From NCBI GenBank assembly GCA_012517475.1, contig JAAYUV010000114.1:1-64000 (forward strand): 64,000 nt of DNA. Direction: 5' to 3'. This DNA comes from Peptococcaceae bacterium. Lineage in GTDB: Bacteria > Bacillota > Desulfitobacteriia > Desulfitobacteriales > Syntrophobotulaceae. Below the pieces are notes generated by a model. That model was not told the DNA's origin. It made no database searches and saw only the letters and a program-made list of their open reading frames with translations. Position numbers and translations under genes: made by a program. Every line of letters begins with the position of its first letter. Position 1 is the first letter of the stretch. Positions 7,588 through 16,984 of the stretch are shown here, one piece after another.

Positions 7588-7959
7588 ATATTTGAGCAAT
7601 TACCTGTCACCACGCGCCAATGACTGCTCTTTACCATCTATGGCATCCCGGCACGCGATACTAGCAGATCAATTCCAAAGTAGTGTGATAACAAAAAAGC
7701 TTTCACTAACCCCAGATTAGTCTCTGCAATGGATGGATAGCGTCAAGTGCGTTACGCATTCGTAACGGGATGCGGAGCGCGGCTGTTTCGAAGGCCAAGG
7801 ATGGCCTAGTGCCGCGATGCCATGGATGGCAGTGAGCGGCTCGCCACGGATGGCCGTAAAGGCCTAGCTGGCCTTTACGCTGCCGAAAGCGTCTATCCAT
7901 TACAGAGACCTGCCCGGATAAAACGAATTGATGTCAAATATCTGATGTCAAATATCTAA
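7584..7959. mobile_element. Segment bounded by 12-bp inverted repeats, possible MITE-like insertion
   Basis: TTAGATATTTGA (7584-7595) and its perfect complement TCAAATATCTAA (7948-7959) bound a gene-free stretch. The right arm is preceded by a tandem duplicate, so the 14-mer GATGTCAAATATCT occurs twice (7930-7943 and 7944-7957). The left arm supplies the stop codon of the signal peptidase gene. No target-site duplication was found, so insertion is only one explanation. A hairpin-rich 188-bp repeat lies inside. Confidence 0.35.
7721..7908 (+). repeat. Hairpin-rich 188-bp element with GGA loops (possible CsrA-decoy RNA or REP-type repeat)
   Basis: The ends are a 14-bp inverted repeat with one mismatch (TCTCTGCAATGGAT at 7721, ATCCATTACAGAGA at 7895). 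Inside are AGGCC-AAGGAT-GGCCT (7792-7807), TGCC-ATGGAT-GGCA (7818-7831) nested in GCCGC/GCGGC, GCC-ACGGAT-GGC (7843-7854), GTTACG/CGTAAC (7751-7766) and a perfect CGTAAAGGCC/GGCCTTTACG stem (7855-7879). Three short stems thus present ANGGAT in the loop, the known CsrA/RsmA recognition pattern. GC content is visibly higher than in the surroundings. No protein frame is convincing. It may equally be a chromosomal repeat family. Confidence 0.5.
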
Positions 7960-8008
7960 TGGAGAATAATAGCGGAATCAAATTTATCCGTTCTCAAGGA
8001 GAACCCCT

Positions 8009-8977
8009 ATGCCTCATATTGCCGAACACGTCGTATTTATGGAAAATGTCTCATCCGGTGAACACTTTTTAACAAGCGGTGGAAGCCCCCGGCGGGTGCT
8101 TTCAAATATCAGTCTGCTCATGAAAAGATCAGAAGCGTGGGGGATCACGGGAACTTCCCTTTATGAGATAAAACTTCTTCTGGAAATCATGGCGAATATC
8201 AGGCCCTATGACAGCGGACGGTGTGTGCTAATTGAGCAGGGAATGCCCAGGCGTAAAAGGGTGATTCTAAGACACGTCTTTTATATCGGAAATTCTCAAA
8301 TGATCTACAATAACATGAACGTTCTTGAATATCTCATGTTTGTAACAGGAAAGTTACAAAGGAATCAAGTTGAACTTCAGGAAGAAATATTTGAATTGCT
8401 GATTGGAATTGGGCTTGGTCCAATTTCTTTAAGTCCCAATAACCTTCTGACAAAGGAAGAAAAGGCTGTGGTCGCGTTGCTTGCAGCCGTATACTCAGGC
8501 AGCATAATCATCGTTTTTAATCTTCCGGAATACGAATTCGATCCGATTCTTTCCGACGCTATTGCCAAGCTATCAAATTTGATCAGAAAAATGGGGAAAA
8601 CTTTAATTCTCGGAACTAAAAGCTGTCTATTAATAGAGAAAGCCTCTACCCATTCCGCAGTGGTTGCGGGAGGAAAAGTCATATACAGCGGTACAGTCGA
8701 AAACTTCCGTTATCAGTACGATCATGTCATCGTCAAGATCAGGGATAAACAAGCCCTTAAAATCAAAGAAAGTCTTACCCCTTTGCTCCCCGGTTATCAA
8801 TTATCAATAAAGAATGACACCCTGATGATCAGCGGCAGCCCGGAGAGAAATGACCCCGAATTGATTTACAAAAAAGTGCTGGAATCGGGTTTTATCCCGG
8901 AACTGATGGAAATGAACCCCAAAACCGTGCAAAATGCCTATGAGGAGCTTATCCTTGAGCATGATTTACCGCAATAG
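8009..8977 (+). CDS. ABC-transporter ATPase homologue lacking catalytic motifs (pseudo-ATPase)
   Basis: 322 aa with the order of an ABC ATPase but degenerate motifs. The P-loop region reads GITGTSLYEI (45-54) in place of GxxGxGKST. The LSGGQ region reads LLTKEEKAVVALLAA. The Walker B region reads IIIVFNLPEYEFDP (167-179), with the catalytic D and E missing. The switch-histidine region reads LGTKS. The spacing, the following C-terminal strands (GGKVIYSGTVENF) and the downstream permease gene all fit an ABC-2 ATPase lineage. It should not hydrolyse ATP and may be a structural or regulatory subunit. The frame is intact and the RBS (AAGGAG, 7996) is good, so it is a maintained gene. It overlaps the permease gene by 17 bp. 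Confidence 0.7.
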   Translation: MPHIAEHVVFMENVSSGEHFLTSGGSPRRVLSNISLLMKRSEAWGITGTSLYEIKLLLEIMANIRPYDSGRCVLIEQGMPRRKRVILRHVFYIGNSQMIYNNMNVLEYLMFVTGKLQRNQVELQEEIFELLIGIGLGPISLSPNNLLTKEEKAVVALLAAVYSGSIIIVFNLPEYEFDPILSDAIAKLSNLIRKMGKTLILGTKSCLLIEKASTHSAVVAGGKVIYSGTVENFRYQYDHVIVKIRDKQALKIKESLTPLLPGYQLSIKNDTLMISGSPERNDPELIYKKVLESGFIPELMEMNPKTVQNAYEELILEHDLPQ

Positions 8978-10364
8978 TTATTTTAAAAAAGAACTTCGCC
9001 AGGCTTATTCGGAGAACCGGACAAGTTCAGGCCGAAAACTTGCTTCCGCACTTTTCCTGGGGCTGATTTCCTTTGCTCTTTTTTTCGTATTCCAGACACT
9101 TCAGGAAAGTGTACTTTCCGAGAGCGTGCCCCAAATTATGCAGCCCAGTTTCTTTTCTACCGTAACCATTTATATTCATGCAGCCTTTGTATTCTATACC
9201 CTGTATTTCATCGTCAATTATGAAACCTTGTTCTTCAGTGAAATCAGGAATAACTCCTGGTATCTGCTGATCCAAATGGGCTACCATCCTGTCATGATGT
9301 TCTTTTCCAAATTACTGGCCCTTTTGTACACCGCTTTTATGATTTATACGGTCGGCTTTCTTGTTACGGTTTTTCTAACCCTTTTTCTGAAATATACCTT
9401 TATCCTTTCCTATTTGCCGTCCCTTTACCTGGCAGGGTTAACCGACATCTTTCTGATCAGCATCCTGTCCATGATATTTTCACTTTTTACTAAAACCATA
9501 GTCAACGCCAGGTACTGGATTTTCTTTTCCGCCGTGATCATTGTCGTGTTGAAAATAATGCTTGGTGAATACACGATTTTATCCAACCGGGTTTCCATGC
9601 AGAACATCAATAACTTGTTTGCTTTAAATTATACTGCTTATATCCCAGCCGCTCTTGTGCTGATGATTCTATTCTGCTTCATCTGCCTGATCAAATCGGA
9701 TAACCTGGCCAAATATTATAATTATAATCCACCGTCTGACACCCCCTTCATTCCCGAAGGGGTTCAAGTCGTTCGTATCGATTCCTCCACGGGTAAACAA
9801 AAAATCCTTTGGAACAAGGACAAAAAAGGATGGCGCGGCAGGGTCTTCGATACGGTATCGACAGCCTTCCTGATTATTTTTATCTGTACGGCGCTGGCTT
9901 TTAATATTTTTATTATCTTGATCAATACGTCTACCCCCGGCCAGGAAGTATCTATCCGGGGGGTGATCCCTTTTGTTTTTCAGTCCAGGACGATGGAACC
10001 TGCCATTCAAATGAATGACCTGACTTTCTTTCGGAAAATCGATCCCTGGTTCCCGGTAGAAGCAGGCCAGATTATTTTATTTGAAGAAAATCATCTTATT
10101 TATGTGGAAAGAGTACTGGTAAAAGCGGGAGAGGAATTAAAAGCTGATATTGACAACTATCCGCCCCTGTCCCAGCCCGGGGCAATGCTCAAAACCGTCC
10201 CCAGGGAAGCCGTACATGGGGTTTATATCGGCAGAAACCGCTGGCTTGGCGCCTTGATTTTCTTTGCCAATACTATTGTGGGGAGAATTCTTTTTTTACT
10301 GGTCCCGGCCGTATTGCTTTTTTATTCCAAACAGATCAATGATTATCTAAAAAAGCAACGGTAA
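8961..10364 (+). CDS. ABC-2-like permease fused to a degenerate SipW-type peptidase domain
   Basis: 467 aa from the ATG at 8961; a TTG at 8955 has better spacing to GAGGAG (8942-8947). Residues about 30-245 hold six hydrophobic helices, as in ABC-2 permeases. After a charged loop (250-295), the rest copies the layout of a SipW-type signal peptidase: a TM helix (about 300-322), then RTMEP (343-347) where the active peptidase has SGSMEP, then a strand ending in IYVERV where VTHRII is expected, and a C-terminal TM helix (about 430-455). The nucleophile Ser is Thr and the catalytic His is Glu, so peptidase activity is unlikely. With the pseudo-ATPase overlapping it, it probably forms an inactive membrane complex that guides substrates to SipW. 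This fusion is not a family I recognise. Confidence 0.7.
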   Translation: MIYRNSYFKKELRQAYSENRTSSGRKLASALFLGLISFALFFVFQTLQESVLSESVPQIMQPSFFSTVTIYIHAAFVFYTLYFIVNYETLFFSEIRNNSWYLLIQMGYHPVMMFFSKLLALLYTAFMIYTVGFLVTVFLTLFLKYTFILSYLPSLYLAGLTDIFLISILSMIFSLFTKTIVNARYWIFFSAVIIVVLKIMLGEYTILSNRVSMQNINNLFALNYTAYIPAALVLMILFCFICLIKSDNLAKYYNYNPPSDTPFIPEGVQVVRIDSSTGKQKILWNKDKKGWRGRVFDTVSTAFLIIFICTALAFNIFIILINTSTPGQEVSIRGVIPFVFQSRTMEPAIQMNDLTFFRKIDPWFPVEAGQIILFEENHLIYVERVLVKAGEELKADIDNYPPLSQPGAMLKTVPREAVHGVYIGRNRWLGALIFFANTIVGRILFLLVPAVLLFYSKQINDYLKKQR

Positions 10365-10456
10365 CTATCTGCCTGATCTGCATCATGCCGAGCCGTGAGA
10401 CTGAAAATTTAATTAACCGCTTTGTGAAGAATCAGACGACAAATCTTTGATGATTG

Positions 10457-10465
10457 TGATATACT
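10457..10465 (+). promoter_or_regulatory. Extended -10 promoter of the ABC-F gene
   Basis: TGATATACT (TGN plus TATACT) lies 36 bp before the ATG at 10501. No good -35 is visible, as is usual for extended -10 promoters. Confidence 0.45.
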
Positions 10466-10497
10466 CTAGTTTGACTGCAAAAAAGAAGGATGGTTAA

Positions 10498-12120
<1,623 letters not shown>

Positions 12121-12122
12121 AC

Positions 12123-12142
12123 GATCTCTTTATCAAGAGATC
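12123..12142 (+). terminator. Short hairpin after the ABC-F gene
   Basis: GATCTCTT (12123-12130) pairs perfectly with AAGAGATC (12135-12142) around TATC. It lies 3 nt after the stop codon and is followed only by CTTTA, so it is a weak terminator. Confidence 0.5.
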
Positions 12143-12207
12143 CTTTAATGTTTAAGGATTTACTTGATTTTAAAAGGAGTATTTTTTCCCTTTTTTGCCA
12201 TTTGCAT

Positions 12208-13794
12208 TAAAGGATTTTAACAAAACAAATCGAATTTTTGTTTGAGGTAAAAGATACGGGTATCGGTATAGCAGAAAAAGATACGGGTAAACTGTTTGAA
12301 CCTTTTACCCAAGCAGATTCATCATCAACCAGAAAATATGGCGGAACAGGACTTGGATTAACGATCAGCAAAAAAATCATTGAAATGATGGAAGGAGAAA
12401 TTCTCCTGTCCAGTGAAGCCGGAAAAGGCACTTCTGTTTATTTTTGCGTTACTCTGCTTGTGGAAAATGCTCCAGATGCCCAGGACCTGAAGACAATTCG
12501 TCCAGATGAAATCAACCAGCCCAATGACCAAAACAACGACCTGAAAATACTGCTTGCGGAAGACAATGAAATCAACAGGTTATTCTTTTGCAAATTGCTT
12601 TATACCCTGGGATTTCAATGCGATCTGGCCAATAACGGGGAAGAAGCAGTTAACGCCTGCCAAGACAGATCCTATGATGTAATTTTTATGGACTGTCAAA
12701 TGCCTGTCATGGATGGTTTTGAAGCAACGAAAAAAATCCGTGAAGGGGAGAAAGATGGAAAACACACCGCCATCATCGCGTTAACTGCTTATGCCATGTA
12801 TGGCGATGAAACAAAATGTTTGGATGCCGGAATGGATGCCTATCTTACCAAGCCGGTAAATTCGGATGAATTAAAGAAACTCCTTAACAGCTATAGAAGA
12901 AAAGAATCAACTCCATCCCACTCAGAACAAAGTCTCTATTGCAAAACCGCAAGCGCACTGACGGAAGCATCCGGATTAGACGAAGAATCCTGTAAAGAAT
13001 TGCTCAATGAATTTATTATTCAGTCGGAGCGGCTCATTCAGGAAATCAGGAAAAATCGGGTTGTAAACAACACTCCGCAGGTCCTGAATCTCTTGCACCA
13101 GCTTAAAGGATCTGCCGGCAATCTGAGGGTCAACGAAATAGCCAAATGTGCGGCTGCGGCTGAAGAAGCCATGAAAATATCCCTTCCTCTAAAGGTGAGA
13201 AATGCCATAGACCTGATGAGAAGGAAAGAGGAGATTATCTATTTAAGTTATCGCGATAAATTAAAAGGCCTGTACAACAGAAGGTTTTTTGAAGAGGCGA
13301 TGGACAGAATAGACGATGGTCTTCATCTTCCTGTTTCCATTATCATGGGGGATGTCAATGAATTAAAGCTGGTTAACGATGCCTTTGGCCATAGCAAAGG
13401 GGATGAGCTATTAATCAAAGCTGCTGCCGCCATCCTCAAATCTTGCCGGACAGAGGATATCGTTGTCCGCTGGGGCGGGGATGAATTTGTAATCTTACTC
13501 CCCAGAATGTCAACCCAAAAAGCTGATATGCTGGAATTGGCGGATTATATCCTGTCCCATCACGAGCGCTGGGATGGACATGGTTATCCCAATAATTTAA
13601 AGGGAGAAGAGATTCCAAAAGTCTCCCGTATCATTGCACTGGCTGACAGTTTTGACGCCATGACCAGCAAACGGCCTTACCGTGAACCTTTTACAGAAGA
13701 AGAAGCTTGCCGCGAACTGCAAGCCAACGCCGGTACCCAGTTTGATCCTTATATCACAAAAATATTTCTGGAACAGGTTTTGGCAAAACAATAG
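12208..13794 (+). pseudogene. Remnant of a hybrid histidine kinase with REC, Hpt, GGDEF and partial HD-GYP domains
   Basis: The readable frame opens after a stop at 12208. It has only a TTG (12238) inside the HATPase domain, with no RBS nearby, so the sensor, HisKA and half of the ATPase domain are gone. What remains, numbered from 12238, is HATPase N/G boxes (DTGIG, GTGLGL), REC (about 100-215, phosphoacceptor in FMDCQMPVMDG), Hpt (about 245-320, HQLKGSAGN), GGDEF (about 335-430, WGGDEF intact), then abruptly the second half of an HD-GYP domain (HHERWDGHGYP to the end). The end of GGDEF and the HD half of HD-GYP are missing, as after an in-frame deletion. It once linked phosphorelay to c-di-GMP turnover. 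It might still make a truncated protein. Confidence 0.7.
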
Positions 13795-13800
13795 CTCCTT

Positions 13801-15432
13801 TTACTGAGAATGCAGCCAATCGTACGCCCGAATCGCCAGTTCCAAACAGAACCTGTTTTCAGGCAAAAAGCAGTTTTCCCCCAGCAGTTCTTCAATTTTT
13901 TTCAAACGGTGATACAGGGTCTGGCGGTGAATATACAAGACCTGTGCCGCAGCCTGTTTGGACAGGGATTGTTCCAGAAAAACCCTTAAGGTTTGCAAGA
14001 GTTCGCCGCCTTGATTTTTCTCATACTGCAGCAGCGGACCGAGATAGTCCTCAATAAAGGCGGAAAGTACATTTTGGTTTCTGACTTGAAGAAGAAGCCT
14101 GCTTACCCCAAGATCATTGAAAAAACAAATTGCGGATTCCTTGGAAAACTCCAGAGCTTGTTCGGCTTCCTGAAAAGCGTATCCGGCTTGGGCATAATGA
14201 TCAAAAACCGTACTTACTCCCAGCTGAATATTTGTTTCCGGGCCAAAGGTCTGGTCACAGGTCCGTTGAATTTCTTTTAAGGCCTGTTCCAAAAGCTCTC
14301 TTCTGTTTCCCAAATGGTTTTCAATTAAAAGCACATAAAGTCTTGGGCCTTTACTCAATAAAAGGGGACGAAATCCGTGACGGGTAAAAATGAACCGGAA
14401 AACTCCCAGCAAATCATGAAAAGAAAAGGAACTCTCATTTAAAGGTTTTTGCCCGTCAATGTCTATTTGCAGTATAGCCGCCCTATATGCCGGAATAGGG
14501 GAGGAATGAGGCGGGATGCCCAGCGCGGTGCGGAAATGCTCTTCGCTGTGGATCCGATCCTGCAAAATATCTTCCAGGAGACGGTTCTCGTTATCCAGAG
14601 AGCGTTCCTGGGCAAACATCCTGCGCAATAGCATTTGGGCCAGAGCCGTCGCTGTATAATCAAAAGTTAAATACAAAAACTCATCCGGAACACGGTCATA
14701 AAGAACAGCCCCCAGGTAAGCCAGGACATTTCCCATCGCCATGATCGGCTGATATAAGATTTGCTTTTTATCAGACAGGGGAAGAAGTCCGTTAGTCACC
14801 GGCAGGTTGTCTGCTGAAATCAATTTGGCTTCAAGCAAGCTGGTTAATTCCCGTTGTACCGAATGCGGCATCCCCGGATAGAAAAGCGTAGGCCCATCCA
14901 GGGAAATAAACAAGGTTTGGGTGTTGGTCATGCTTTGAAAGTGAGTCAAGACCCTTGATAAGCTCGAAGTCTGTAAAGTAAGCTGCTGTAATTCGCGGGA
15001 GTAGGCTTCTAATCTGCGTAAAGCTTCCGACTGCCGGTTAACGATATGTTGATGGAGGTCCTGTGTGATATCGACAAAACGTACGGGACGGGTAAAAATA
15101 ATCAACGGGAATTCATAATGATCGGCCAGTTCAATCATATTGGCAGGGATTTCAGGGATATGGGCGCCCAGTTCAATGCAGAGGCCGGATGCATTCCGCC
15201 GGACAAGTTCTTTCAAATAAGTAAGTCTTTTTTCGTCATTTTCGCCAAACCCAATTCCGGTGGATAAGATCAATTCCTCTCCATTCAAAAAAGAGGCATT
15301 TTCTGCGCTCTCCAAAACGTGCACCCAACGAAACGTACGTACCAAGCCCCGTTTGCCGGCAACGATTTCTGCATTTTGAAATAACGGACGTTTCAGGACT
15401 TGACCAACGGTAAAACTCCATTCACTCGTCAC
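13801..15432 (-). CDS. PucR-family transcriptional regulator
   Basis: 543 aa from the GTG at 15432, preceded by AAGGAG 9 nt upstream; a longer frame to 15585 has no RBS and would overlap the divergent gene. The N-terminal PucR domain (about 5-125) includes the WVHVLE and GEELILSTG motifs. A central GGDEF-like region and a C-terminal PucR helix-turn-helix (about 485-540, QTLYHRLKKIEELLG) follow. PucR regulators sense nitrogen compounds such as purines, pyrimidines or gamma/beta-amino acids and activate nearby catabolic genes. It is divergent from the aminotransferase/dehydrogenase/Liv genes, so it is very likely their regulator. The 139-bp divergent spacer holds repeated TGCA-centred sites. 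Confidence 0.85.
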   Translation of the reverse strand: MTSEWSFTVGQVLKRPLFQNAEIVAGKRGLVRTFRWVHVLESAENASFLNGEELILSTGIGFGENDEKRLTYLKELVRRNASGLCIELGAHIPEIPANMIELADHYEFPLIIFTRPVRFVDITQDLHQHIVNRQSEALRRLEAYSRELQQLTLQTSSLSRVLTHFQSMTNTQTLFISLDGPTLFYPGMPHSVQRELTSLLEAKLISADNLPVTNGLLPLSDKKQILYQPIMAMGNVLAYLGAVLYDRVPDEFLYLTFDYTATALAQMLLRRMFAQERSLDNENRLLEDILQDRIHSEEHFRTALGIPPHSSPIPAYRAAILQIDIDGQKPLNESSFSFHDLLGVFRFIFTRHGFRPLLLSKGPRLYVLLIENHLGNRRELLEQALKEIQRTCDQTFGPETNIQLGVSTVFDHYAQAGYAFQEAEQALEFSKESAICFFNDLGVSRLLLQVRNQNVLSAFIEDYLGPLLQYEKNQGGELLQTLRVFLEQSLSKQAAAQVLYIHRQTLYHRLKKIEELLGENCFLPENRFCLELAIRAYDWLHSQ

Positions 15433-15492
15433 AATCCTTTTCTCCTTTTCACCATTTTGTAAAACAATTATAAGATAAAACGTTACATTTTG

Positions 15493-15530
15493 TCTAATGC
15501 AATAGAGAACCTGGTTTGATATCATGCAAT
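15493..15530. promoter_or_regulatory. Repeated ATGCAAT motifs, candidate PucR operator
   Basis: ATGCAAT occurs at 15497-15503 and 15524-15530, 27 bp apart. The first lies in the near-palindrome TCTAATGCAATAGA (15493-15506, 12 of 14 positions symmetrical). The location in the divergent spacer between the regulator and the catabolic genes fits an operator. The link to PucR is inferred. Confidence 0.4.
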
Positions 15531-15571
15531 TAGAATTTTTTGTTATTGCCATAGTGATAAGGAAAGGATGA

Positions 15572-16936
15572 ATGAGAATGGACAAGGTAAATACAGGAAC
15601 AGGAAATAAAGAAAACCTGCTGGAAAAAGACCGGAAATATATGTGGCATCATATATCCCAGTACAATCCTGATCCGTTAATTATAACGGAAGGAAAAGGT
15701 TCCTGGATCACTGACATTGACGGGAATAAATACCTGGACGGAATGTCAGGGGTCTGGTGCGTCAATATTGGCTACGGGCGACAGGAATTGGCGGATGCGG
15801 CTTACGAACAGTTAAAGGTTTTACCCTATTACCCGTTAACCCAGAGCCACGTTCCCGCCATTGAACTTTCGAAAAAAGTCAGTGAATGGCTGGGCGGCGA
15901 ATACCGTGTTTTCTTTTCCAACAGCGGTTCGGAAGCGAATGAAGTAGCCTTTAAAATTGCGCGTCAATATCATTATCTGAAAGGACAGGCCAACCGTTAC
16001 AAAGTAATATCCCGTTACCGGGCTTATCATGGAAATACCATGGGTTCTTTGGCTGCAACCGGCCAATCCATCAGAAAAGTGACTTACGAACCTCTTGCTC
16101 CCGGCTTTTTACATGTTTCACCTCCGTATTGCTACCGCTGTCCATTCGGTAAGACCTATGGATCCTGTAATTTGGAATGCGCCGAAGTCTTTGACGAAGT
16201 AATCAACTGGGAAGGTGCGGAAACCGTTGCTGAAGTAATTATGGAGCCTGTCATTACCGGAGGGGGAGTGATTGTCCCGCCGCCCGAGTATTTGCCCAGG
16301 GTTCAGGAAATCTGCCATAAACACGGAGTCCTTTTGCATATCGATGAAGTCATCTGCGGTTTTGGACGGTTAGGCAAAAAATTCGGGTATCAGAATTTTG
16401 GAATCAAACCGGATATTGTATCCATGGCCAAAGGGATCACCAGTGCCTATCTACCTTTATCTGCCACTGCGGTTAAAGCTGAAATCGCAGATCTGTTCAA
16501 TGAACCCGGTGTCAATAAACATTTCCGTCATATTAACACGTTTGGCGGAAGCACTGCTGCTTGTGCTCTGGCTCTCCGCAACCTTGAGCTGTTTGAAAAG
16601 GAAGGACTGGTAGAACGGGCTGCTGAAATCGGCAACGAACTTCGGGCAAAGCTGGCCTTTTTGGAAGACCACCCGCTTGTCGGTGATATCCGGGGTATCG
16701 GCTGTATTGTAGGAATTGAAATGGTGGAAGACAGGGAAACCAAGGAAACCGCTTCCCCGGACAAAGTTCTGAAAGTTGTCTCCGAATGTAAAAAACGCGG
16801 TTTAATTATCGGCAAAAACGGGGATACCATCCCCAATTTCAACAATATCATCACCATTTCTCCGCCGTTTTCCACAACAAGCGAAGACATTGACTTCATG
16901 GTCGGCGTGATCAAAGAAACCTTTGCTGCGCTATAA
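15572..16936 (+). CDS. Class III aminotransferase (omega-amino acid/beta-alanine or taurine:pyruvate type)
   Basis: 454 aa of the class III PLP family. The Schiff-base lysine is K287 (SMAKG), the PLP-contacting DEV triad is at 258-260 (HIDEV), and SGSEANE is at 118-124. The Cys cluster near 187-203 (CYRCPFG...C...C) is typical of the Tpa/omega-aminotransferase subgroup. It would move an amino group from an omega-amino acid to pyruvate, giving alanine and a semialdehyde. The CoA-acylating semialdehyde dehydrogenase 48 bp downstream suggests beta-alanine or 3-aminoisobutyrate as substrate, not taurine. The start may be the ATG at 15578, which has better spacing to GGAAAGG (15561-15567). Confidence 0.8.
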   Translation: MRMDKVNTGTGNKENLLEKDRKYMWHHISQYNPDPLIITEGKGSWITDIDGNKYLDGMSGVWCVNIGYGRQELADAAYEQLKVLPYYPLTQSHVPAIELSKKVSEWLGGEYRVFFSNSGSEANEVAFKIARQYHYLKGQANRYKVISRYRAYHGNTMGSLAATGQSIRKVTYEPLAPGFLHVSPPYCYRCPFGKTYGSCNLECAEVFDEVINWEGAETVAEVIMEPVITGGGVIVPPPEYLPRVQEICHKHGVLLHIDEVICGFGRLGKKFGYQNFGIKPDIVSMAKGITSAYLPLSATAVKAEIADLFNEPGVNKHFRHINTFGGSTAACALALRNLELFEKEGLVERAAEIGNELRAKLAFLEDHPLVGDIRGIGCIVGIEMVEDRETKETASPDKVLKVVSECKKRGLIIGKNGDTIPNFNNIITISPPFSTTSEDIDFMVGVIKETFAAL

Positions 16937-16984
16937 GCGCCTTTGAAAAGTATGCTCAAAAACATATTGAAAGGGTAGGTAAGA

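Noticed and set aside
7930-7957. Two tandem 14-bp repeats considered as a CRISPR start
   Set aside because: The units are directly adjacent with no spacers and only two copies exist.
15572-16936. Taurine:pyruvate aminotransferase of a taurine pathway
   Set aside because: No Xsc, sulfoacetaldehyde reductase or isethionate lyase gene is nearby; the adjacent CoA-acylating dehydrogenase points to beta-alanine-like substrates.
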